64,000 nt of DNA from Acidimicrobium ferrooxidans DSM 10331. GTDB lineage: Bacteria > Actinomycetota > Acidimicrobiia > Acidimicrobiales > Acidimicrobiaceae. The position numbers were made by a program, and so were the translations under genes. The stretch spans positions 1,182,001-1,246,000 of the forward strand of contig NC_013124.1 in NCBI RefSeq assembly GCF_000023265.1. The letters are read 5' to 3'. Of the stretch, positions 17,120 to 27,018 are shown piece after piece; the stretch's first letter is position 1, and each line of letters starts with the position of its first letter. The notes under the pieces are model-generated. The model was not told the DNA's origin. It did not search any database and was given only the letters and a program-made list of their open reading frames with translations.

Positions 17120-19084
17120 CTACGCGGACTGCGTGGATCCCTCAAGTCCGCGCTCTCGCCGCCACGCCGCCGCGACGGCTGCGATGGCCTCGAGCGCGTC
17201 GTAGTGCTGGACTGCGTCGGCAGTCGCGACCGCGCCGAGCGGCTCCCCGAGGAACAGACGGCGCACCGGCACCTCCAGCTTCTTGCCGTTCAACGTCTTC
17301 GGGATCGCCGGCACAGGGACGATGCGATCGGGCACGTGTCGGGGCGACAGCTCCCGCCGCAGCGTGGCACGCAGCCGATCGTCGAGTCCGTCGACGTCTC
17401 CGGCGTGCACGAACACGATCAGTTCCCCGGGTGTGTCGAGCGATGAGGTGTCGACGACGAGCGCCTCGACGACACCGTCGACACCTTCCGCGACGCGATA
17501 GAACTCCGCCGTCCCCATGCGGACCCCGCCCCGGTTCAGCGTCGCGTCGGAGCGACCATGGATAATGGCCGACCGATCGTCGAAGAAGGTCACCCAGTCA
17601 CCGTGGCGCCAGATCCCCGGGTAGCGATCGAAGTAGGCCGCACGCAGCCGCTCGCCGTCGTCGTCGCCCCAGAACGCAACCGGCATCGAGGGCAAGGGCT
17701 GGCGAATGACGAGTTCGCCCATGACCCCGATCACCTCACGTCCCTCGTCGTCGAAGGCCGCCGCATCCACCCCGAGCGCGGGTGCGCTGATACGTCCTTC
17801 GAGCGTCGGGCTCACCGGCGACGAACCGAGGAACGCGGTGCACACGTCCGTGCCCCCCGATCCCGACACGAGCTGCACGTTCCCCGGCACGTGCTCGTAG
17901 ACCCAACGAAACCCCGCAGCGGTGAGTGGTGCGCCGGTCGAGGCCACGACCCGCAAGGAGTCGAGCGTGGCTTCGTCGCGAGGTCGAACACCGGCGACCT
18001 CGCAAGCACGCAGATAGGGCGCCGACACACCGAAGTACGTGATGCGGACCTCGTCGACGAGCCGCCAGAGACGGCCAGGATCCGGATGCTGCGGAGCCCC
18101 GTCGTAAAGGACGATCGTGCTCCCCACGAGCAGACCGCCCATGAGGTAGTTCCACATCATCCACCCGGTCGTCGTGAACCAGAAGAACCGAGAACCCTCG
18201 CCGATGCCGGAGTTCAACGCGAGCACCTTCTTGTGCTCGAGGACGATGCCACCGTGGGCCTGCACGATCGCCTTCGGGATACCGGTCGTGCCGGACGAGT
18301 AGAGGATCCACAGAGGGTCGTTGAAGCCAACGACGACCGGGGCGACGGGGTCATTGGCTTCGAGCGCATCGAAGGCCACGACCGGCACCTCTGTCGCTGG
18401 TGGCTCCCCGTCGCAGAGCACGACGGTGGTCACCGACGGCAGCGACTCGAGCACCTCCTCGACGACGGCCCGTCGATCGAGCTGGCGTCCCTGCCACAGT
18501 GACGACGTCACGCAGACGAGGATCGTCGGTTCGACCTGACGGAACCGATCCACGATCGCCCGCGGGCCAAAGTCCGGAGAGCAGCATGTCCAGACCGCAC
18601 CCACCGTGGCTGTGGCGTGCAGGGCGATCGCCGCCTCCAGTCGGTTCGGCAGGATCGCCGCGACGCGATCGCCCACCCCGACACCGTGAGCGACGAGCCA
18701 GCTTGCGACGCGATCGACCTCGGCCCAGAACGAGGAGGCTCGAAGCGTCCGTACCTCGCCGTCATCGCGAACCTCGACGATCTCGGCAGGGTCGACGAAG
18801 CGAGCACGCGCCTCCGCGCTGTAGTTGAGCCGTCCCTCCGGAAAGAATCGTGCGCTCGGCATGGCACCAACCAGATCGACCGAGCCAAGATCACCCTCGA
18901 GACCGCACACGGCGGCGACGTCGCGCCAGAACGCCCCGAGATCGGCCAGGCTGGCCGTGTGCAGAGCGCCGTAGGTCGCAAGCGGCGATCCGTGGCGAGC
19001 CTCCAGGCGTGCCCGCACGGCACCGATCGGACCATCCCATGCGTCGGCCGGCGGCGACCACAGCACTCGTGCCTCATCGGCCAT
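17120..19084 (-). CDS. Acetoacetate-CoA ligase (acetoacetyl-CoA synthetase)
   Basis: Activates acetoacetate with ATP and CoA. 654 residues, the usual length. The adenylate-forming motif YSSGTTGIPK is at 262-271; the C-terminal region has the acetoacetate-CoA ligase ending TLNGKKLEVPVRRL with its catalytic Lys. An N-terminal ACAS_N-type domain is present (AFWRDVAAVC). ATG at 19084 has GGGGAGG upstream. Third in a minus-strand unit after an acyl-CoA ligase and a small protein, and it logically consumes the product of the HMG-CoA lyase at 12111-13046. Confidence 0.92.
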   Translation of the reverse strand: MADEARVLWSPPADAWDGPIGAVRARLEARHGSPLATYGALHTASLADLGAFWRDVAAVCGLEGDLGSVDLVGAMPSARFFPEGRLNYSAEARARFVDPAEIVEVRDDGEVRTLRASSFWAEVDRVASWLVAHGVGVGDRVAAILPNRLEAAIALHATATVGAVWTCCSPDFGPRAIVDRFRQVEPTILVCVTSSLWQGRQLDRRAVVEEVLESLPSVTTVVLCDGEPPATEVPVVAFDALEANDPVAPVVVGFNDPLWILYSSGTTGIPKAIVQAHGGIVLEHKKVLALNSGIGEGSRFFWFTTTGWMMWNYLMGGLLVGSTIVLYDGAPQHPDPGRLWRLVDEVRITYFGVSAPYLRACEVAGVRPRDEATLDSLRVVASTGAPLTAAGFRWVYEHVPGNVQLVSGSGGTDVCTAFLGSSPVSPTLEGRISAPALGVDAAAFDDEGREVIGVMGELVIRQPLPSMPVAFWGDDDGERLRAAYFDRYPGIWRHGDWVTFFDDRSAIIHGRSDATLNRGGVRMGTAEFYRVAEGVDGVVEALVVDTSSLDTPGELIVFVHAGDVDGLDDRLRATLRRELSPRHVPDRIVPVPAIPKTLNGKKLEVPVRRLFLGEPLGAVATADAVQHYDALEAIAAVAAAWRRERGLEGSTQSA

Positions 19085-19277
19085 CGCCTACCTCCCCGGC
19101 CTCCTCGAGGGCCGCCGCCGCCCGCTCGAGCGCTCGTTGCGCTCTGGCCAGCGCTCGTTGTCGAGCCCGTTCCTCCGCAGGGTCCTCGACGTCGAGCAAG
19201 CGCGCGACGACCAGCTCGTCCAAGCGGTCGGCGACGGCGCGCAGCGCCTCGAGCACCTCCCCGACACCCTCGTCCAC
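19074..19277 (-). CDS. Small predicted coiled-coil protein between two acyl-CoA ligases
   Basis: 67 residues from GTG 19277, with GGGAGGGA close upstream. Composition is Ala, Glu, Leu, Arg, with a heptad-like helical pattern and no membrane segment or cysteine. It starts 24 bp after the upstream ligase stop, and its last 11 bp overlap the start of the acetoacetate-CoA ligase, so the three are probably co-translated. No family recognised. Coupling, ribosome-binding site and helical periodicity favour a real gene, perhaps a partner or stabiliser of one of the ligases, but that role is only a guess. Confidence 0.6.
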   Translation of the reverse strand: MDEGVGEVLEALRAVADRLDELVVARLLDVEDPAEERARQRALARAQRALERAAAALEEAGEVGDGR

Positions 19278-19301
19278 GTCTCCCTCCCGATCGCTCGCAG
19301 A

Positions 19302-20960
19302 CTAGGTGACGACGATGAGCTGCCCCTCGGTGAAACGCTGGCGGAGCACCTTCTTGTCGAACTTGCCGACCGAGGTCTTCGGAATCTCGTCCACGAACGC
19401 GAACCGTTCCGGCAGCCACCACTTCGCAACTCGGCTCGCGAGGAACGCTCGCAGCTCGTCGGTCGTCACCGTCGCGCCCTCGCGCAGCACCACGAGCGCG
19501 AGCGGGCGCTCCACCCACTTCTCGTCGGGGATGCCGATAACGGCGGCCTCGGCGACGGCAGGATGCGCCATGAGCTGGTTCTCGAGCTCGATGGAGCTGA
19601 TCCACTCCCCGCCCGACTTGATGACGTCCTTGGTGCGATCGGAGATGCGCAGGTAGCCCTCGGGGTCGATGGTTCCCATGTCCCCCGTGCGCAGCCATCC
19701 GTCGTGGAAGCGCTCCGCATCGTCGAGGTGATAGTAACCAGCCGTGATCCACGGGCCACGCACCTCGATCTCGCCGAGCGCGACCCCGTCACGCGGGAGA
19801 GCGGTACCGTCCTCGCCGACCACACGAAGTTCCACGCCGGGCACGGGTTTGCCCGCGGTCGCGAAGTAGTCCGCCAAGCGATCGCGGGGCGTCCCCGCGG
19901 GCGGCAAGGCGAGCGTGCAGATCGGCGAGGTCTCGGTCATACCCCATCCAGAGATGAGCGCCACGCCGTAACGCTCCAGGTAGGCCTCGATGAGCGCCCG
20001 CGGCGTCGCGGATCCTCCAGAGGTGATCGATCGAAAGCTCGACAGATCTGCCGGATGGTCCTCGAGGTAGCGCAACAACTCGTTCCAGATCGTGGGCACG
20101 CCGGAGGCCATCGTCGGGCGGAACCGCTCGATCATCTCGACGAGCGGCGCGGGCTGGAGGAAGCGCGTCGGCATGACCATGTCCGCGCCACTGACCCAGC
20201 ACGTGTAGGGTGCGCCCCACGCCGCCGCGTGGAACATCGGCACGATGATGATCGCGGTGTCCGCGGCCGGGTGGAGGAGGTCCATGGCGCGCCGTCCGTA
20301 GAGCGGTCGTGACATCTCCGCATGGAGGTAGATGGACCGGTGCGAGTAGACGACGCCCTTCGGATTGCCGGTGGTGCCCGAGGTGTAGCACATCATCGCG
20401 GCGGCGGTCTCGTCGAGCTCCGGCCACGGATAGGGATCGGGCGGCTGGGCCTCGAGCAACGCCTCGTAGTCGTGGACGGCGAGGTCGGGGCGAGCCCGCT
20501 TGATGGCCTCGAGCACCCCCGGATCGAGCACAGGTCCGACGATCACGAGATGGCGAACGCTGGTGGCCTCCGGGAGCACCGCCTGGAGCATGCCGAGCAC
20601 GAGGTTGTCCGCGATGATCACGAGGTCCTCGGCGTCGGCCACCACGAAGCGCAGCTGATCGGGGAAGAGACGCAGGTTGAGCGTGTGGACGACGGCCCCC
20701 ATGGACGGGACCGCGAAGTAGGCCTCGAGGTGCGGGTGATGGTTGAACGAGAACGTCGCGACACGATCGCCGACACCCACCCCGAGACCGGCGAGGGCGT
20801 GCGCGAGACGGTGCGTACGGGCCGCGACCTCGCCGAACGTGAACGATGCCACCCAGCCAGGGCCGAGGTAGGTGTGGACGTGCGCATCAGGGAACTCGGT
20901 CGCGCCGTACTCGAACATCTGACGTACGCCGAGCGTCCCATGCTGCATGGTCGAGTTCAC
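19302..20960 (-). CDS. AMP-dependent acyl-CoA synthetase (medium/long-chain fatty-acid type)
   Basis: Forms acyl-CoA through an acyl-adenylate. About 552 residues from GTG 20960, chosen because AAAGGAGGT lies 4 nt before it; the ATG at 20948 would sit 16 nt from that site. P-loop-like motif YTSGTTGNPKG at 192-202, a GWGMTETSP motif in the middle, and the C-terminal domain GYLRISDRTKDVIKSGGEWIS with the catalytic Lys in TSVGKFDKK. Substrate chain length cannot be told. Heads a unit with the 67-residue protein and the acetoacetate-CoA ligase. Confidence 0.9.
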   Translation of the reverse strand: MNSTMQHGTLGVRQMFEYGATEFPDAHVHTYLGPGWVASFTFGEVAARTHRLAHALAGLGVGVGDRVATFSFNHHPHLEAYFAVPSMGAVVHTLNLRLFPDQLRFVVADAEDLVIIADNLVLGMLQAVLPEATSVRHLVIVGPVLDPGVLEAIKRARPDLAVHDYEALLEAQPPDPYPWPELDETAAAMMCYTSGTTGNPKGVVYSHRSIYLHAEMSRPLYGRRAMDLLHPAADTAIIIVPMFHAAAWGAPYTCWVSGADMVMPTRFLQPAPLVEMIERFRPTMASGVPTIWNELLRYLEDHPADLSSFRSITSGGSATPRALIEAYLERYGVALISGWGMTETSPICTLALPPAGTPRDRLADYFATAGKPVPGVELRVVGEDGTALPRDGVALGEIEVRGPWITAGYYHLDDAERFHDGWLRTGDMGTIDPEGYLRISDRTKDVIKSGGEWISSIELENQLMAHPAVAEAAVIGIPDEKWVERPLALVVLREGATVTTDELRAFLASRVAKWWLPERFAFVDEIPKTSVGKFDKKVLRQRFTEGQLIVVT

Positions 20961-21071
20961 CAGCACCTCCTTTGTCACCGACCATGCTGCCACAACCCCT
21001 CGACCATCGCCACGCAACGCAGGGACCTTCGTCCCTTGGCGCCGCGAACACGCTCGCTAGACTCCCACGCG

Positions 21072-22162
21072 ATGGATCGAGTGGTGGTGGTCGGCGCCGG
21101 GATCGCCGGCATGACGATCGCCGTCGAGCTTGCGCGCCGTGGCGCTCGGGTCCAGGTGATCGCCGATCCCTCGCGATCGCCGACGACGCCCGTCGCAGCG
21201 GGCATGCTCGCCCCGGCCGCCGAGACCGACTTCGGCGAGGACCTGCTCGTACGGCTCGAGCAGGACGCGCGCACCGCGTGGGAAGCTCTTGCCGCAACGT
21301 TGGAGCGCAACGGCGACACCGACGTGCTCTTCGAGGTCCGTGGGTCCCTGGTCGCGGCCCAGACCCCAGGTGACCTCGATCACCTTCGGCGCATGGTCGA
21401 TCTCCAGCGTCGCTTCGGCATGACCGCATCCCTCCTCGGCGCGCGTGACTTGGTCGACCTCGAGCCTGCGCTCTCGAGCCACCTCGCTGGGGGCGCGCTG
21501 CTCCCCGACGACGCCCAAGTCGACAACCGCCGAGCGCTCGCGGCCTACGACACCTGGGCAGCCAAGCTCGGTATCGAGCGCATCGAAGCCGCGGTTCGTG
21601 CGGTGCATCCCGACGCCGTCGAGCTTGCCGACACCTCACGCCTCCAAGCCGACACGGTCGTCGTTGCAGCCGGATCGTGGCTCCGCGACCTCGTCGAGGT
21701 CGCACTCCAGCCGGTTCGCGGCGTCACCATTCGGGGCACGCTCCCCGTTGGCCTCGCCCCCCGTCACTGTCTCCGAGGAGAGCTCCGCGGCCGCAGGGTT
21801 TACATCGTCCCACGCGCGTCACACGAGATCGTCATCGGGGCCACATCGGACGAAGCGCCCCTCACCGACCGCGACCCCCGAGCTCGCGATCTGCTCGATC
21901 TCCTCGACGACGCGCGCACGCTCGCACCGGCCATGGGCGAGCTCGCGGTCACCGACGTGTCGGTCGGCTTTCGCCCCGCGACGCCCGACAACCTCCCGAT
22001 CGTGGGGCGCGGAGACGACGGCGTCTGGGTCCACGGCGGCCACTACCGTCACGGCATCCTCCTCGCGCCGTTCACGGCGACTCTGCTTGCGGACGCCATC
22101 GTCGGCGATGGTGTCGATCCGAGGCTCGCAGCCCTCTCCCCGACTCGGCTCAGGTCGCGCGC

Positions 22163-22166
<4 letters not shown>
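21072..22166 (+). CDS. thiO: Glycine oxidase ThiO (FAD-dependent)
   Basis: Oxidises glycine to the imine that feeds thiazole synthesis for thiamine. 364 residues. GAGIAG dinucleotide-binding motif at 8-13 and a DAO-type C-terminus with GFRPATPDNLPIVG and HGGHYRHGILLAPFT. ATG at 21072; in-frame extension upstream would run hundreds of bases antisense to the acyl-CoA ligase and is implausible. The stop overlaps the thiS start as ATGA. The operon order thiO-thiS-thiG supports the role. Confidence 0.93.
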
Positions 22167-23133
<967 letters not shown>

Positions 23134-23168
23134 AGCGCGTCGGCCACGTTCGCACAAAGGAGACCGTG

Positions 23169-23987
23169 ATGACCCCTACCCCCGCCGTGGCACTCACCAT
23201 CGCTGGCTCCGACTCTGGCGGCGGAGCCGGGATCCAAGCCGACCTCGTGACCTTTGCCGCGTTCGAGGTCCACGGGACGAGCGCCATTACCGCCGTCACC
23301 GCACAGAACACCGTCGGCGTCTCCGCGGTCGTCACCATCGACCCCGACGTCATCGAGGCGCAAGTCCGATCCGTGACCGACGACTTCATGGTGCGTGCAA
23401 CGAAGACCGGCATGCTCGCCACCGCGCCGATCGTCGAGCGCGTCGCCGCGCTCGCTGCCTCCGGTATCCTCGGTCCTCTCGTCGTCGACCCCGTGATGGT
23501 CTCGACGACCGGCGCGACCCTGCTCGATGCTGACGCCGTGCAGGCTGTGCGTGACGCCCTCCTCCCGAGTGCCGCGCTCGTCACACCCAACCGTGCCGAA
23601 GCGGAACTGCTCACGGGCATAGCCATCACGAGCATCGAGGCCCAGCGTGCTGCTGCGCAGCGGCTGGTCGAACTCGGCGCTCGCGCCGCGCTCGTCAAGG
23701 GCGGCCACCTCGACGGACCCGATGCGATCGACATCTTGTTCGACGGCCGCAACGTCGTGGAACTGCGCGCACCACGAGTATGGACGCGCAACGACCACGG
23801 CACCGGCTGCACGCTCTCGGCTGCGATCTGCGCGTGCCTCGCGCGCGGGCTCACGCTCCCCCGCGCCGTCGAGGAGGCGAAGGCCTACGTGACTCGCGGT
23901 CTCGCCGACGGCGCCGACTGGGGCCTCGGAACTGGACGCGGGCCTTTCAGCCATTTCGCCAAGGGCCGCCCAGCGGTCGTGGCCTGA
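23169..23987 (+). CDS. thiD: Hydroxymethylpyrimidine/phosphomethylpyrimidine kinase ThiD
   Basis: Phosphorylates HMP and HMP-P for the pyrimidine half of thiamine. 272 residues. N-terminal ALTIAGSDSGGGAGIQADL binds substrate, and the C-terminal NDHGTGCTLSAA contains the ribokinase-type anion hole and catalytic Asp/Gly region. ATG at 23169 has AAAGGAGA 6-7 nt upstream. Fourth gene of the thiamine cluster, 35 bp after thiG. No thiE or thiC is in the window. Confidence 0.94.
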   Translation: MTPTPAVALTIAGSDSGGGAGIQADLVTFAAFEVHGTSAITAVTAQNTVGVSAVVTIDPDVIEAQVRSVTDDFMVRATKTGMLATAPIVERVAALAASGILGPLVVDPVMVSTTGATLLDADAVQAVRDALLPSAALVTPNRAEAELLTGIAITSIEAQRAAAQRLVELGARAALVKGGHLDGPDAIDILFDGRNVVELRAPRVWTRNDHGTGCTLSAAICACLARGLTLPRAVEEAKAYVTRGLADGADWGLGTGRGPFSHFAKGRPAVVA

Positions 23988-24094
23988 GACCACTCACCCG
24001 TACCACTCACGCCACGGAGCTCGCAATCGACTACGATAACGGAGCATTGCTGCCGCTCACCGTGAGAGGTCGCGCTCAGTCATCAGGAGCGTCC

Positions 24095-25975
24095 ATGGAA
24101 CCCAACGTCGCCACCTCTGGGGCACCGCACGAGCGGACCGCAACCGCGGTGGTGCGTCGGAGCATCGCCGGCCCGCCTGATCGCGAACTCGTTGCGGCGC
24201 TGGCGGCGCTCGCAGACGCGATCGAGGCCATCGACTCTTCCACCAACCCGGCGCTCGTCGACGCCGCGACCCGCATCGGTGCTCGCCTCGACTACCTCGG
24301 TCATCGGCCGAGCACCCTCGTGGCCCTCCTCGCCGCACTGGCGGAGAGCCTTGGTCGTCACACCACGGCCGACACCGCGGTGATGCGAGCCCTCGCGATC
24401 GCGACGGATGCCCTCTTCGCACGCCGGGAGCGCGAACTCGTTCGTCTCTCCATGCTCGCAACCCGCGATCCCCTGACGGGGCTCCCGAATCGTCGAGCGT
24501 TCGCAGACGCCCTCCAGCGATCGTGGGCACGCGCGAAGCGTACGGGTGAGCGCGTCACCGTCATCGCCCTCGACCTCGACGACTTCAAGCACGTCAACGA
24601 CACGTACGGACACCGCCGTGGGGATGAGGTCATGGCCGAGTTGGCCCACCGCCTCGCCAAGGCCGTCCGCGCCACCGACGTGGTCGCTCGCACCGGCGGG
24701 GACGAGTTCGGCCTCGTCCTCGACCCCACGGGTGAGGAGGCCGCGGTCGAACCGGTGCTGGCACGCCTCGAGCGCGAGCTCCAGCGCCCACTCGCAACCC
24801 TCGACGGTGGCCGTCTCCTCGCCTCGGCGGGCATCGCCTCGAGCGATGCTCTCACCATGGAGGCCGATGCGCTCCTCGACGCTGCCGACCAGGCCCTCTA
24901 CGTCGCCAAGCATGCTCGCCCGGTCGAGAACGAGGTGCTGCGCATCTCCTACTGGCAACGAACGGGCACACCCACGACAGGGCACAGGCTCGCCCCCCCA
25001 CACCCCTCCGAAGGCATCTCGGTCGTGTATCAACCCATCATCGATCTCGCCACAGGGCGGACCGTTCGCGCCGAAGCGCTCGCCCGGACCGACGCCTCGT
25101 CGGCCGTGCACTCCGTGGAGTCGCTGCTCCAGGCCGCGACGCGAGCCGAGCACGCACGCTTGCATCGCCACATCGTGGCACTCGTCCTCGGTGACCTCGC
25201 CGCCCTGGGACCCGATGCACGGGTCAGCGTCAACGTGGACGCGGGCGTCCTCGACGATCAGGTGCTCACGACCACGCTGCTCCACGGACTCGACCAGCTC
25301 GCACCTGGGCAACTGCGCATCGAGATCACCGAGCGCGACATCTTGCTCACTGCTCATGGAGACGTCGTTCGGCGCCTCCGCGAGCACGGTGCGACCATCT
25401 CGCTCGACGACTTCGGGACCGGCTTTGCGAGTCTGTCGCGCCTGCTCACCATCCCCGTGGACGAGATCAAGCTCGACCGCAGCGTCGCCGCTGATCGGCA
25501 GATGGGATCGGTGGCGAGCGCCGTGCTCGCGATCGCGGTGGCACTCGGACGCGCTCTCGACATCGACCTCGTCGTCGAGGGTGCCGACAGCATCGAGCGT
25601 GCCGCGCAGTTCCGCGCGATCGGCGTGCCGCTCGCGCAGGGATTCGCGATCGGCGAGCCGACCGCGTCGCTCCGCCAGGCACTCGACACCACCATCGATC
25701 TCGACACGCTCGATCGATCCCTCGTCTCGCGGGACGTCGCCGATGCGCGGGCGAGCATGTGGGAGCAGGCGATCGCATGCTTGCTCACCGCCGAGCCCGA
25801 TGGCGACCTCACCACCTGTGTCATCGCCGCCGACCTCGACGAGCCCAGACGGCGAGCACACCTGGAGCACCACCGCATCATCGCAGAGATCCTGGGCCGC
25901 GCGGGCGTCATCGACCTGCGCCGCGGTGCCGAACGCGTCCCATCGCCATCGTCAGCGCGGCGAGGACCCTCGTAG
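24095..25975 (+). CDS. Bifunctional diguanylate cyclase / c-di-GMP phosphodiesterase (GGDEF-EAL)
   Basis: 626 residues, apparently cytosolic. An N-terminal all-helical region without a recognised sensor (1-120) precedes an intact GGDEF active site at 201-205 with an RxxD inhibitory site (R192-D195) exactly five residues before it. The EAL domain has EAL at 327-329, N380, the ITE region near 410-413, DDFGTG at 438-443, K459, E495 and Q515, so phosphodiesterase residues look complete. About 90 residues follow the EAL domain and are unassigned. ATG at 24095 has CAGGAGC upstream. Monocistronic. Confidence 0.92.
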   Translation: MEPNVATSGAPHERTATAVVRRSIAGPPDRELVAALAALADAIEAIDSSTNPALVDAATRIGARLDYLGHRPSTLVALLAALAESLGRHTTADTAVMRALAIATDALFARRERELVRLSMLATRDPLTGLPNRRAFADALQRSWARAKRTGERVTVIALDLDDFKHVNDTYGHRRGDEVMAELAHRLAKAVRATDVVARTGGDEFGLVLDPTGEEAAVEPVLARLERELQRPLATLDGGRLLASAGIASSDALTMEADALLDAADQALYVAKHARPVENEVLRISYWQRTGTPTTGHRLAPPHPSEGISVVYQPIIDLATGRTVRAEALARTDASSAVHSVESLLQAATRAEHARLHRHIVALVLGDLAALGPDARVSVNVDAGVLDDQVLTTTLLHGLDQLAPGQLRIEITERDILLTAHGDVVRRLREHGATISLDDFGTGFASLSRLLTIPVDEIKLDRSVAADRQMGSVASAVLAIAVALGRALDIDLVVEGADSIERAAQFRAIGVPLAQGFAIGEPTASLRQALDTTIDLDTLDRSLVSRDVADARASMWEQAIACLLTAEPDGDLTTCVIAADLDEPRRRAHLEHHRIIAEILGRAGVIDLRRGAERVPSPSSARRGPS

Positions 25976-26043
25976 CACCCTAGGAGTGTGCGCGAGGACG
26001 GCTGACGCTCTCGCCGACCGTCGCCGCCCGGTTCCGCAGCGCC

Positions 26044-27018
26044 TCAGCTCGTGGTGGGGGTCGCGCGCCGAGCGAGCGCGACGGTCCTCGGAGCCACGAA
26101 CCCGATCACAGCCTCACCAGCCTCGCTGACCGCAAGCAGCGCCCGTGCAAGATCGGAGCGCACCTCGACCGTCTCGGTTGCGACGACGTCTGCCACCACG
26201 CGCGAGGCCCCCACCCACGCTTCGTCAAGGTCGGCGCGAAGCCGCGCCGGCGCCTCGAGGTCGGCGACCAAGCGCTCGAGCTCTGCGCGAAACACCGAGG
26301 CGGCCGACGTGAGTGCATCGCGATTGGGCACCACCATCTCTGCGACACGAGCCCCATCGCTCCGCGCTACGCGGGTTGCGTCCCGGAGCGACCCCGAACC
26401 GAGCCACCAGGCTGCTGGGTGTCCGCTGTCAGCGACCAGCACGCGACCCATCGCAGCGGCGAGGAGGTGGGGCAGATGAGACACCACGGCCAGCGTCTCG
26501 TCGTGCGCCGTGGCATCGAGTGCGACCACCGCACCCGCGCCCGCGTCGCCGAAGACGAACTCGAGCGCGGTCGCGACATCGTCGTCGGACTCGCTCCCAT
26601 GAAGGACGAAGGCCCACGACGCACCGTCCCAGATCGATGGATCCGCCGATGCGGCGCCATGGCCCTCTCGTCCGGCCATGGGATGGACGCTGAGATGGCG
26701 TAGGCCAGCCGGTGCAGCGTCGACGACGGGGCGCTTCACCGAGGCGACGTCGAGCACCAGACCTCGCGCCCCCCGCTCTCCGAGCGCGCAGAGCACATCC
26801 CCGACCACCGGTGTCGGCGTCGCGACGACCACGATCTCGGCTGCCGAGACGGCGTCCCAGCCGACCGTCGCCGAGGTGCGTTCGCGAACCCAAGCGACCG
26901 CCTCGGGATCCTCGTCGATCACCGCGAGTGGGCCACGGCGACCGAGCCGGAGGGCGAGGGAGGCACCGATGTGGCCGAGCCCCACGATCCCAACGCTCGG
27001 ACGCCCGAACTCAGCCAT
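26044..27018 (-). CDS. tyrA: Prephenate/arogenate dehydrogenase
   Basis: NAD(P)-dependent step of tyrosine synthesis. 324 residues from ATG 27018 (MAEFGRPSVGIVGLGHIGAS) with GLGHIG at 13-18; upstream in-frame sequence lacks family likeness. The middle has SVHPMAGREGHGAASA, whose His and Gly-Arg are characteristic, and DATAHDETLAVVSHLPH with the conserved catalytic His region. Its start overlaps the pheA stop by 8 nt (ATGGCTGA), so the two aromatic genes are translationally coupled. Confidence 0.9.
   Translation of the reverse strand: MAEFGRPSVGIVGLGHIGASLALRLGRRGPLAVIDEDPEAVAWVRERTSATVGWDAVSAAEIVVVATPTPVVGDVLCALGERGARGLVLDVASVKRPVVDAAPAGLRHLSVHPMAGREGHGAASADPSIWDGASWAFVLHGSESDDDVATALEFVFGDAGAGAVVALDATAHDETLAVVSHLPHLLAAAMGRVLVADSGHPAAWWLGSGSLRDATRVARSDGARVAEMVVPNRDALTSAASVFRAELERLVADLEAPARLRADLDEAWVGASRVVADVVATETVEVRSDLARALLAVSEAGEAVIGFVAPRTVALARRATPTTS

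Noticed and set aside
20322-21071. Upstream in-frame extension of thiO
   Set aside because: Would add 250 residues antisense to an acyl-CoA ligase; the FAD motif and normal length start at 21072.
20961-21071. TPP riboswitch before the thiamine genes
   Set aside because: The conserved CUGAGA and ACCUGAUC-type words of the thi-box are not present.
24083-25873. 596-residue minus-strand open frame
   Set aside because: Antisense to the GGDEF-EAL gene and without any family character.
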